A DNA stretch of 64,000 nucleotides. It comes from Brachionus rotundiformis (taxonomy: Eukaryota > Rotifera > Eurotatoria > Ploima > Brachionidae). The stretch covers positions 396,095-460,094 of the forward strand of contig JAESIW010000199.1 of assembly GCA_016802295.1 (NCBI GenBank), written 5' to 3'. How positions within the stretch are numbered: the stretch's first letter is position 1; every line of letters starts with the position of its first letter. Positions 1 through 11,151 of the stretch are shown here, in pieces. The translations under genes were made by a program, and so were the position numbers. A model generated the notes under the pieces. The model saw only the letters and a list, made by a program, of their open reading frames with translations, had not been told where the DNA came from and searched no databases.

Positions 1-3000
1 AGTACCTCCATTTGTGCTTCCAGAATTGGGCTCAATCGATTTTATTGTTAGCTTTCCTGTTATTTTTTCATTAAATTCATCTCCATTGCCAATTGATCTG
101 ACATTTAAACTAATTGAGTGAGAGCCCGATTCAATACCATCAATTGTGCATACTATCAATGACTCTGTTGAGCTAACTACTTGACAAATTTGGTTTCCAA
201 TCTCTAGCTTGATTTCATTAGCATCAGTTCCAAAATTTTGTCCAGTTATGGTCAAATTTGTTTCTTGCTCAATTTCATTTACTGAAATTGAAGTTATCTT
301 TGGGGTTTCCAAAGCTGAAAACTCATAAGTTAGATTCATTATTTGCACATCATTGGTAAAAATTAAGATATCCTTCTCTCCAGTATTTGCCAAAGTGATA
401 AACTTAAATGAGTCATATAAAACTTGTGAATTGCTTGAATCGTAAACTAAATCATCTAGAACAACTCTGGTTGATTGGTCAAAACCATCACCTCTTATGG
501 TAACTAAAGCACCTCCGTTAGATGAGCCCAAAGTTGGTGTCATTTCTGAGACAGTTGGCAAAAATTGGACAAAAATAAAGCTATCCATCTTAAGTGCGTA
601 CCCTTTGTTTTTGACTTTGACTTCAACACTGTGATTTTGGAACGATTTCAATCCACTATTTTTGCCAATATTGCACTTAATCTCATTTGAATTGACAGAA
701 ACAATTGAGCATAACTTGCCACCAATGTAAACTTCATTTTCACATTCTGTACTGCTGAAACCTGACCCAGTTATATTTATTTGGGTCTCGGATGTGATGT
801 TAAAAGGTGAAATGGATGTGATAGTTGGCACTGAACAACTTGTAAATCTCATTTTGTTTGTTGGAACATTTCCACAAGCTGCCTCTGTAATTTGCTGCGT
901 CGAACAGTTGGGAGAAATTAATGGATCTTTTTTGAAAATTATTATTTTTATATCATCTTATATGTTTAACAAAAATTAAAAATCTAATTGAATTAAGTAG
1001 ATAAGAGTTTTTATTAAATAGGAATTTTTAATAAATAAAATACTTTCTGGCATTAAAAATGTAAATTTTTGATACTTACTTAATGGATCACAATGCAATT
1101 TCATGGGATCATTATCGGTATCTTCAGATGAATAGCACCATTTGAACGACTCATCAACATTGGTACATTGACTATACGTATTAGATTGGTAATTAAATGG
1201 AAAACTGCATTTTAATGCTTTTATATCATTCTGGCTGACTTCTATTTCCAAATCTTTCTCCTCATCTATGTCTAATACCACAATAACTCCGTGGAAATTT
1301 ACTACATTGCTTTGTTCAATGTAGCCAGACCAGTAATAGTAAGTTCCTGGATTGTTAAACTGAAAAGTAAATGAACCTGTTTCTGTTGGCGGCCCGCTCC
1401 AAAAACCCTCTGGTTCTATTACAGTTGGACTCTTGATCTGTTGTACCATAAATTTTAATCCAGCCACAACGTTATACGATTTCCATGACCATGTTACCAC
1501 ATCTCCTTTGTTTATTTCTACATAAGCCTGGTCCCAAGCGTAGCCTCTTCCCCATTCTTAAATAATTAAGTATTTTGCTTTCAATTTTTATTTACAAATT
1601 CTTACTTGGATTGTGGCCACTGTTGGTAATTTCATAAACAGTATGAGCTGCTTCTGACTCGCAGATAATGTAATCTCTGGTACAATTAATTACTTTGCAG
1701 CTGTACCTTTCAAAAGTGACCTTGTTTGAAGAGCAATCATTGGCATTGAATCCATCACCATAGATGGTAATAAGCGATCCGCCTCTTTTCGATGACAGTT
1801 TAGGCTCGAATGAACCAACATAAAAGATGTATTCTATTAATTGATCAAACCTTAGTTATTAATAATTTTTTTAGCTATAAATTTAATTTATTTAAGCAAA
1901 AAATAACTTGGCATTTCCAAATGAATTGACAGGAATTATCAATGGATAAAAGCCTGGCTCATTCGATGGAGTTTTTATCACAACTGAACCAGTAGTTGAT
2001 GAAACAATCTGGGCAGGCTTTGAACCAATATAAACTTGAATATTTTCTACAGAAAATGTTCCATTAATGGTTAAAATCTCATCGCCAATTACACTTAATT
2101 TTGTTTGTGAAATGCTATTTACCAAAGGTGTATTTTCATAGTCGTAAAAGAATGCTCCATTTAAAATTTTTTCCTCATTACTTTCCCTAATTAGGATATC
2201 TACTGCTTTATTGCTATTAGTTGGCTTAAAATTAGAAAAATCAATTAAAAGATTTAAAGTTTTAAATACAATTATTACATTAGATGGTACGACACAAGTA
2301 ATCAATTTATAAGTATTATTAAGAATAGGACAAGTTATGCCATCAATCAAAACTTTGGTGTCAGATGTAAAGCCTTTGCCAGTAATGTTAACAATTACAC
2401 CACCACCTGTTCCACCTGTTGTCGGGACTACTGAATTGGCATCAAGCTCAAAAGTGTATCTGGCATTGGCTGCTGATGTGTTTAGACTTGCGAAGCCTTT
2501 GCCCATGACATTCAAACTAAATGAATAATTACCCAAAGGACCGTCGCCTGGAATGCATTCCAATTGAGTTTCACTAGCAGATACAACTTGACAAATAGTT
2601 TCACCAATTAAAACCATGTTGTTGCCGGTTATTGGATCAAACCCTTGACCACTTAATATTACCAAAGTCTTGTTATGCTCAACTATTGTTTCTACCACAG
2701 GTGTCAAATTATTTGACCATTCAAAATCACATGAACCTGAGCACTTAGATACAATTCCATTTATAGACACAGTTATCTAAAATTTTTTATTGTTTATAAT
2801 TGACTAACATTTTAGATTTTGTAAACAAAAACAATACCTGAGGTTTAGAATGAAAAGTTCTTAAAATGTTATCAGTCAATGGAGAAAATAATGCATATCC
2901 AATTTGAATCTGTCTGGTCAAGATTTGAACTAAATTTCCATTTAATGAATGTGAATTCTTTTTTAAATAAGATTAATTTTTAATATTATTAATGGATTAT

Positions 3001-6000
3001 TTATTTTATTTATAATATCTATTTAAAAACTTTTCAAATTAATCGAAAACTAAGTATAAAATTAATTTTTTAAATAAATTACAATTGTCATTTGTGGTTT
3101 ACTTCCTCCAGATTGCCATTTGATTCTCCACTTATATCCAGCACAATTTTTACTCCTGTCAACAGTCACTTGACCCATTTCTTTATATGATTCCAAATAG
3201 GCCTTTAGCGATTCATCGTCAATATTGGCCGCAATTTCTAATTTAAAATTAATTTAAAAATTAAAATTCTGGTTAAAATAAATTAAGTTATTAACCATTA
3301 AAATTTTGGCTGTTCCATGTTGCATTGAAAGTGCCAGTTACTGGTGGATTAGCCGATTCAACACGAGCTACTGTGACATTGGCAAAATTTCTTATTGAAA
3401 TATCTTCAAGACCATTTAGACAATTGTTTGGTTTGTATTTTAGAGCTAGGCTTTTGTCATTTGGACTGTTGATTACATCAAGCTCAGATGGAATAATTGG
3501 AACATTTGGATACAATCGTCTTGTTGTTATGAGTCTAGGATCTTTTATTAATTTTTTGTTGTTAATTAAGCACAATTTTTTAAACTCGTCTTAAAAATAC
3601 CATCGTATCCAACTGGCAAGGTCTTCCTAAGCGAAACTGCATCAACAAAACTTGTCTCTGATGAAAACGGAAACAATGTTGCCTTAATAATAATTAAAAG
3701 AAATCATAGATATCATTTGAACTAATTAATACTTTGTATATAAGGACTGTTTCCAATGAATCTGCCACATTGGTCACTATGTCAACGCATGTATAATGCC
3801 ATTCACCATCAGCTTTTGACTCTACTCCAATTGACTTATAATAAATGGAGCCGCTAGAGCTTTTAAATTGTAGATCAATTCTGTAAAAAGCTATTTTTTG
3901 CTTATAAGCAAAACACAACTTAAATTTTCAAAATTGAAAAATTAAAATATATTAAAAATTTTATATTTTTACGTATTTATATGAGGTGAAAGCTAATATG
4001 TTGCTGAAAAGAGTAGAACTTTTAGATGAGCAAAGGCCACAAAAAGCAGTTTGATTTAGGTCGCCTTCCAGAATGGTCGAACATGTTTCAAAGTCATACA
4101 CATCGTAAACATCTTCTGTCTTATTCGAAACCGATACTGGACACCTTATGCCAAATGTTTGTCTGATAATAGATTTTATCTTTTAATAAAATTTTAATAA
4201 AATTTTTTATTTTTCTAATGAAAATGTCATTTGTTACATTATCACTTGTTTCAGTAAGGCTAAACAAAGGCGAATGCTGTCCTTGTACAGTTATTTGTAC
4301 ACTATTACCAGATGGTACTCCTTTGGTTTCCTCTTCTACTTGCATAAAAATATTACCGCTTTTTTCCTCCAAGTCTGGTACGTCTCCTAACTCGGCCGAG
4401 AATGCTACCCGGAATATTTTAACAGTCGGATCATCAGAAGAAACTGGGCTAACAGTAGCCAAATTTGGACCTAATGTTGGCAAATCATTTAGAGCTTCTT
4501 GTATATTTAGAGCTGATGAAGTCTCAAAATCCAATAGAACTAAAAAAATAGTTTCTATTTCTTTAATTAATTAATTTTTTTAATCACTTGTTTCCACATT
4601 TTCAAAAGAGAGAATGTAAGGTACATTAAATGAAGAGTTAATGGTTATTTTTTGAATTTCGAAAACACCAGCTATTGTCGTAATATTCGAGTAATCGATT
4701 GTCTTTTTATTATAAAAATTTTTTTTTAGAATAAAGGAATTATTTAATAATTTATTTAATAACTTTCTTAAAACTGAAAATAATCCAAAGATTTACCAAA
4801 TGACAAAATTTATATTTCATGTATACATTTTTTATCTCATTTAAATATTTTTTTCAAGTCAATTAAAAAAAATTTTTAATAATAATAATTAAAAATATTT
4901 TAAAATTATTAAATAATTTTAAATTAAACATAATTGTCAATGAAAAGCTAAACAGTTTTTAATCTTAAAAACTCATTTATGAAATAAAAATCTTGCCTTA
5001 TTATTAATTCAATTATTTAATTCTACATAAAAATAAATTTTATCTTATTTACTCTAAATGAATTAATTTTTTTCAAAAAATTTAATAAAGAATTATTATT
5101 AAATTAGGCCAAAAATTAATAATTACAAATTGTTCTCTTGTCTCAGTTGAACGAATCTCTATTTCTTGTATTTCATTTTTCACATTGCTTGTAATTGTGT
5201 CAACCAAATTAGTATCATAAAACCTGGCATTTACTTTCATGTTAAAAGTGCCCGAACTCGAAGAACCAATAGCTTGGATAAAATAACTTTATAATTTAAA
5301 TTTAAAATAAATTATTCAATCATTTCTTTTTTAATTAATACTTTTTTCCAGCTTCAAGAATTATTTTTGAATAGTCAGAAGTCGAGTCTTTATAGCTCGA
5401 AACAAGGGAAATGTCACTAGGATTTTCATTTAAGCTAAGATAAACCTTTGCATAGCCACTAGTGGTAATTGTGAAGTCGTAATTTCCTGATCTCATTGGA
5501 GCAAAATAGCCTTTGAACCAAACTGTGACCGGATTTTCCTGGTCAAATGCAGCGCTCATGTTTCCAGCTACATATTCCAGTGCTGACAGCGATGGCGAAG
5601 ACAATAGCAAATCATCAAAACCAATTGTCCTATTGTCTACAATCACATTGATTCCTCTACCTCCATAAAAATAGTTTCTATCATAAACAGGGTCAGCAGG
5701 ACCTTGGCACTCTAATGTGGAATCATAGTGATTATTAGACTGGAATCCTATCAGTTCACATGTCTCATGTCCAATTTTAATATCAGCTTTGACGTATTGG
5801 TCACTGTAAAAATGATTACCCTCAATGGTCAGCTTAAGGCCACCATTTTTGCTTCCACTTTGATAATTAATGCTATCTATTTGAGCATAGCTTTCAAAAT
5901 TGTATAATTGTTCATCAGCTGAAATGTAAAATATGGATGAAGATGCCAAAGAACGTCCATACTCTTCGGACACCAAGACTGTCGCATTGTACACATTTAC

Positions 6001-7027
6001 CTCATGGCCCTCAAGTCTACACAACAATGTATCTATGGTCAAGTTTTGATAGACCAAATTGGTATCCGGATTTATCAAATTGCAAAGTTGACCATTGAAA
6101 TATATTCTGGAAATCCTCGCACCTGCGTCATCAGCACATGTATTTTCGTCACGAGTGTAGCACAGAGTTTTAAAGTCTCCTTTAAGAGTAACCATTGAGC
6201 CTGGCGTGGCACTGATGGGCTCCAAAGATGTTAGCTTAGGCGTTGTCCAATCTGCCACTCTAATATCTGCGTTTTCTATATTCAAGTACTGTTGAAATGG
6301 TATCAAGTTTCCATTTACTTTTACTCGCACCGTGTAAGTACCTTCTGGCATGGCTCTTTGGTTTTTTTTTTAAAATATATAAAATTATTTGACTATTTTA
6401 TTTAATTTACGGAGCGTAGCAAGTTATTTGTGTAGAAGTAACTTTGTCTGTATGTAGTGGACAATCATATGAATTAAATTCATTAGCAATTATTACTTCA
6501 TTGGAATTATCCTCAGATGGTGCAAAGGCAAATAAATTTTGGGCAAATCCTTTTTAATTAATTAATATTTAAAATTTTTAATCTATAAACAAATTTTTTT
6601 TTATACTCAATCCATATATCCAGAGCATAGTTCCACCATTACGGCTGACTGTGTTGATATAGCTGCCTCCATTTTTCCTAGTGGTAACAAAGTTAATGAT
6701 TGCGTCAGTTGGCTGGACACATGGTGACCAATTACCCGACATGGTCAAACATTTTGGAACATATTTACTATATGTATTGTTAGGATAAGTAATAATACAG
6801 TAATTGTATTCTTTGCTTTCATAGACAAAAGGTATTTGGCAAAATTCCCCAGAAAGTGTTTTAACTAAAGATGAGCTAAATTTATTTAGGGTTCAGAATT
6901 TAATTAACTATGTACTTGGGCATATATCAACACTTGGGTCGTTCAGATCCGCGTTCCAAAAATTGGTACAAGTCTGGAACGAGTAATTAATTAAAAGCAA
7001 AAGAGTTAAAATAATTAATTTTTTCAT
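1..7027 (-). CDS. PKHD1L1: Fibrocystin-L-like receptor (PKHD1L1 family), 5' part
   Basis: Large secreted or membrane receptor of the fibrocystin family, N-terminal 1871 codons; the rest lies beyond base 1. Seventeen exons join with consistent phase: 7027-6916, 6864-6607, 6549-6411, 6355-5342, 5286-5127, 4702-4588, 4539-4238, 4179-3973, 3918-3733, 3682-3601, 3541-3296, 3237-3083, 2957-2838, 2776-1908, 1850-1606, 1556-1080 and 926-1. A signal peptide (MKKLIILTLLLLINYSFQ) opens the protein. IPT/TIG repeats with GxGF-type motifs follow, then a PA14 domain (about residues 400-560), more family-specific segments including CSGSCDFEW, a cupredoxin-like domain (VTWSWK, about 1404-1495), an FN2-like cysteine module (CSFPFNY, about 1515-1560) and further TIGs. 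A second FN2-like cluster lies near residue 45. TIG-TIG-PA14-TIG order matches fibrocystin-L; PKHD1 itself is the main alternative. The cut falls at the start of another TIG (GSTNGGT). Confidence 0.88.
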
Positions 7028-7055
7028 TTTGAGCTTTTATTAAAATTTAAAAGTT

Positions 7056-7063
7056 TATTTATA
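7056..7063 (-). promoter_or_regulatory. Probable TATA box of the fibrocystin-L-like gene
   Basis: TATAAATA on the minus strand, 29 bases upstream of the chosen ATG at 7027. Spacing implies a very short 5' leader. Inference from motif and position only. Confidence 0.35.
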
Positions 7064-8058
7064 TTGATGTAATTTCTCAATTAAAGTTTGAGGCTAACTT
7101 TTCTGAAAGAAAATTTTCTTAAAATATTTGCTTTCGTTAAAAATTAGGAATGAAAAAAAGCTTGCCTTGGGTGGTTTATTTCGTGTTAACTTTTAAATTT
7201 CTATGGTTCTAATTTGCCATTCTTTTCTCTGCGTTTATTTTACTTAATAACATTAGCGAAAAATGCTTTGTCAAAATGTTTGATCAAATTTTAATAATAT
7301 TTTTATTTTAATTAAGCTTTTGATAAATTTGTTACATTCAAACTTTATTAATTCATTTGATCAATTATTTTAAATTATTTCTTTATAAGGCTATTAGTTG
7401 TCATGAGAAAAAATTATTGTTGACAAAAAAACAAACTTTTAATAAAGATGAATTTTAATTATTATATAATTAGAATTGAAAAAAAAATAATTTATCATAT
7501 AATTGGTCATTTTTTTCCAATTGATTTTTAATTTTGTAATAAATTTAAATTCAATGTGTGTAAAGATATTCACGGACGTAACTAGGTGATAGAGCAATTT
7601 TTAAAATTGGGAAAAAAAGACAAAAATGGCAAACGCCTAAAGCCGTCGTTTATATTTACCAATTATCGAGAGGGTGTAACAAAACTTAGTGAACCAGTTG
7701 ATTAAATTTTTCAAATTTTAATTAATAATTAATAATAAAATATTTTTTAAAAATTATCATTATAGTTAGCCTATTGATTAATATTTTAATAAAAATTTCT
7801 ATCTAATAATTGAATTTTTGATTTTTCTTTAAACAATTTAAATGTATTAACTCGATTTGATAATATAAAAATTAACATCTCACCTGGTTTTTTAAAATGG
7901 TAAGAACAAGATCATCTAATGTCATTATTTTGCTACGATGATAAATTCAAGTTAGTTTAAAGTTCTACAATTCATGACAAATGACATTTATATATTACCT
8001 TTAAAACAAATCCTTATAAATCTTAAGATCAGCTTATCTTTTCTTCATTTGAAAAAAA
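7064..8058. other. Intergenic region between divergent genes
   Basis: Upstream regions of the fibrocystin-L-like gene (-) and the lipocalin (+). Mostly A+T-rich. The stretch 7557-7690 is more mixed in base composition but has no open frame. A GATA-type motif (agcttatct) lies near 8031. No gene or RNA recognised. Confidence 0.4.
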
Positions 8059-8703
8059 ATGAAATTAATTTTATTCATTGTTTTATCACTTTCCGAAGTT
8101 GTCTTCTTGTCAGCCAAATTGGCTTCAATTAGGTACCCGGAATTCCCCTTTCCACCAAAGATATGTCTAAAATTTCAAGAAAAAATATTCAATCTGACAG
8201 AAGTAAGTGTAATTGAATAAAAAATGCTTTATTAAAGTAGGTTTTATTAGATTATGGGTGAATGGTATCTTCAAGTAGCATCAAATGATTTTTTGGTTGC
8301 TGAAAGTGAATGTCCCAAGTTTCATTTTGAAAAATCCGACGAGTCAACTATTAAAGTAGGGCTCAAATTCAACCAATCTAAACCACTAAAAATTGACTTG
8401 GGGTATCAAAAAAATAGCTTGTTTGGGTCAAAGCGTTTGGTCGTGAGTCCGGCTTTATTTATTGATGTTCCAATCGAGTACCAGATAATTCACATAGACA
8501 ATCAGTATGCTTTGATTTATGCATGTGGAAATTTTCATGTCTATTCGTCATTAGAGCTAGTGGACTCGTTTTATCTTCTGAAAAAAGACAGGTTGTCCAA
8601 TAATTTCGATGAAATGTACAGAATTTTATTGATGCTTAAGCCTTATAATGCCAGTTTAAACAGAGCAAACATTTTTACTAATGATGGTTCATGTACCAAT
8701 TAA
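8059..8703 (+). CDS. Secreted lipocalin (apolipoprotein D-like)
   Basis: Two exons, 8059-8202 and 8251-8703, phase 0, 198 residues, the usual lipocalin size. A signal peptide (MKLILFIVLSLSEVVFLSA) starts the protein. The diagnostic first-strand motif G-x-W-Y appears as MGEWYLQVAS right after the splice junction, and YALIYACGNF matches the second conserved lipocalin block (Y-A-x-x-Y-x-C). Four cysteines in the mature protein could form the two common disulphides. Family members bind small hydrophobic ligands outside the cell; the ligand cannot be read from sequence. The ATG at 8254 would lose the signal peptide and is rejected as start. AATAAA follows the stop at about 8729. Confidence 0.85.
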
Positions 8704-8949
8704 TTTTTTTTCTGTATCAAATTTTTTTAATAAATATAAAATTGTAATAGTCATTTTTATTATCTTTAAACAGAGTTAACTGAAAATAGCCTAATAAAAT
8801 TAATTAATATCAATTTGAATTAATGGTTGTTCATTTACAAGAAGTTAATTTATTTTTCAAACTATTAAATTCAAAAAGATCTGATTAATCTTCAATTTTA
8901 TTTATTTTTCTCAATCAAAAAAATTTTGAAATAATAACTAACTATTTAA

Positions 8950-9215
8950 GACATTAGAATTAACAACAACAGCTTTTATGTCACAGCAATGGAAAAAGAC
9001 CTCTTGAGTTGGTTAAATCATGAACGTTCTCAAGACAAATCGATTTGTGGGCCTGAATTAAAAGTAATGGTCAAATTTACAATCAAAACATTAAAATGCA
9101 ATCATTTTCTGCCAGTGATGGATGGATAGATGGTTGGTTGGAAAGAAACAACAAAACACTTAGACGAGTAACCCTACTTCAAACTCTCCTAGATACTTTA
9201 TTTTTTACAAACTAA
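8950..9215 (+). mobile_element. Relic of a pogo/Tigger (CENP-B-type) transposase HTH region
   Basis: An open frame with ATG at 8989 encodes LLSWLNHERSQDKSICG, then a frameshift leads into SFSASDGWIDGWLERNN (about 9107-9160). Together these resemble the CENP-B/Tc5-type helix-turn-helix of pogo-superfamily transposases, whose hallmark is the S-D-G-W-x-x-x-F/W block. The frame is broken and no DDE domain follows, so this is a dead fragment. A domesticated CENP-B-like gene is possible but nothing downstream supports it. Confidence 0.55.
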
Positions 9216-9398
9216 AATACGTGATTTAAACTCACTCACTTAAATTAAATTGGATTTTAAATCCAAGTTATTTATATTATGAAAGAAAAATGTCTACACA
9301 AAATTTAATAAAAAAATTAATTGGTATTTTTTCATTTGTATTTTTTATTTATATATATGATTGATCTGGTACATTACTATTAAATTTTATTATTAATA

Positions 9399-9960
9399 TC
9401 AGATATAGGTTAATGAATAATAATTGTGGTAGTAGTAGTAGTTCTTGCTGCCACACCTAACATAAAAAGGGTCTAAGCCGACCACCGCCTTGGAGCTGTG
9501 ACAGCCTATTCTATTAAATCTTTCTAGAGCAGCTTTGGAACATGTGGCTGACTTAGATGTTAGCGCATTTTCCGGTAACTTGTTCCAGTGCCGGATTACT
9601 CTGTTTGAAAAAGACATTTCTAGCGCTTACTGCAACTGCAAAATCGTTTCTTCTCTCTGGACATTGATACTATTGCCAATCTATTTACCAGATCTCTAAC
9701 CAGACTTAACCTTTTCTAGTCCGTTCAATAATTTTTACATTTCAATCAAGTCTCCTCTCATTCTTTTTTGACTCAACTTTGTCAAACTCACTCTAGCCAG
9801 CCTCAATTTAAACGACATCTAACACTTCCATACTTTGATTCCATACATGATCTGCATTGTCTAGGCGAGATCTCATCACAGTCTTGCCTCTTTCCAAGAG
9901 CTTCGCTCGCTTTCGCACATACATTAAAATCTGTTGAGACCGTCATCCTCTGATCTGTGG
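9399..9960 (-). mobile_element. 3' fragment of a CR1-like LINE, degenerate
   Basis: On the minus strand a broken frame reads RMRGDLIEM and LVNRLAIVSMSREKKRF, then SFSNRVIRHWNKLPENAL. This is the typical C-terminal end of non-LTR reverse transcriptases (F-x-N-R-V-x-x-x-W-N-x-L-P). It ends in a short (TAC)n run at about 9427-9441, the kind of 3' microsatellite tail seen on CR1/L2-clade elements. The same layout recurs at 41845-42674. Several stops make it inactive. Confidence 0.65.
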
Positions 9961-10304
9961 TCATCTAACCATTGGCATACTGAATCTAGATACTTCTGTT
10001 TTATCATAGATTTTGCATATTTTGATGTGACATATAAAAACTTTTGTTAATTAATAATTTTATAAATTTCTTATTAATTGTAAATAAAATCAAAATTTTT
10101 TAAAATTTATTTTATCTGTCAACATTTAAAATGAGGAGATTTAAAAATCTTTAAATTAATCTTCTTCTACTAAGTTTAATGAACTGTAAGAACTTTTAAC
10201 TATATACGCCATTAAAACTTTTCATATATTTTGATATAATAATTAAAGGTGGAGCCATTTAACATATCAAATATTTAAAAAAATTAAACATTAGGCCAGA
10301 AATG
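9961..10304. other. Intergenic, no feature recognised
   Basis: A+T-rich spacer between the LINE relic and the next gene; no open frame of note. Confidence 0.4.
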
Positions 10305-10314
10305 TATATAAAAA
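10305..10314 (+). promoter_or_regulatory. Probable TATA box for the 10337 gene
   Basis: TATATAAAAA, 32 bases before the ATG at 10337. Spacing suits a metazoan core promoter with a very short leader. Confidence 0.4.
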
Positions 10315-10336
10315 TAACCAAAGCAAGGACTAGAAA

Positions 10337-10950
10337 ATGTACAACTCTTATCGCTTAAACAAATTAGCCCGCCTAAATCAGCTTGTTGATTTGAATCCAA
10401 AATTTAAGTTTTCCAAAAATTCCAAAGCCGTACCAGCAATTTGCACTAGTAGATCATCATCTGAGCATGACGTTGACGAAGAGAAAAACGGCCTACTAGC
10501 TGACTCAGAGACTATTGATTCAATTAGAGACCGGTTTGTTCCAGAGTTAGAGCTCAACAGGAAACAAAATAATGTGATTCTTGTTGTGGGTTTATTTGAC
10601 GAGTTTTCCCAAGAGAAATTAACTAATCAACACCCAAATTTTAAATTAATTAAAGAATATGAAATATTTGGACAGAAAAAAAAGTTTATAAAGCAAGAAG
10701 GAAATTGTGTCAGTGTAACTCACTCAATAGATAAACTGAAATGGATATCGGTAAATTAAAGCCTGCATTTTGGTTTAAATTTGATATTGTTGAAATTTAG
10801 CTTGCCAAAATCAAGAGCAAGGCGATGCCAAGTCGGGTGGCTCTCAAGGACTTTCAAAATGGTAATGTTTACTTCTTTACTGTCCAAGTTATATTCACTG
10901 ACAATTCACGTGGAAAGCATGCCAATACCAAAACCATTACATTTGAATAA
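10337..10950 (+). CDS. Unrecognised two-exon protein
   Basis: Exons 10337-10750 and 10801-10950 join in phase 0 (donor TCG|GTAAAT, acceptor TTTAG|CTT) to give 187 residues. I do not recognise the family. There is no signal peptide or membrane segment. Residues about 1-75 are polar and look disordered (SRSSSEHDVDEEK). Residues 80-187 look like an alpha/beta domain with alternating strand patterns, for example NNVILVVGLFDEF and GNVYFFTVQVIF. The second exon has little low-complexity bias and is rich in charged residues, which supports real coding. A TATA box lies upstream. A downstream frame from 10781 overlaps exon 2 in another phase and is a shadow. Confidence 0.6.
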
Positions 10951-11103
10951 TTTTTTTTTTCGTTTTTTTTATTTTTTAAATAAAAATATAAAAAATAATA
11001 AAATAAATTAATTAAAATCTAATCACGCTCTCAATACGCAATAAGGAATTTAAGTCTCATTACTTGACATTGAAAAATGTTTTTATTTATACAAAATGAT
11101 TAG

Positions 11104-11111
11104 TATAAAAA
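11104..11111 (+). promoter_or_regulatory. Probable TATA box for the serine-protease homologue
   Basis: TATAAAAA, 48 bases before the ATG at 11152; motif and position only. Confidence 0.35.
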
Positions 11112-11151
11112 CATATCGTGTGCTTGGAAATACTGAAAAAAAACTTTTACC

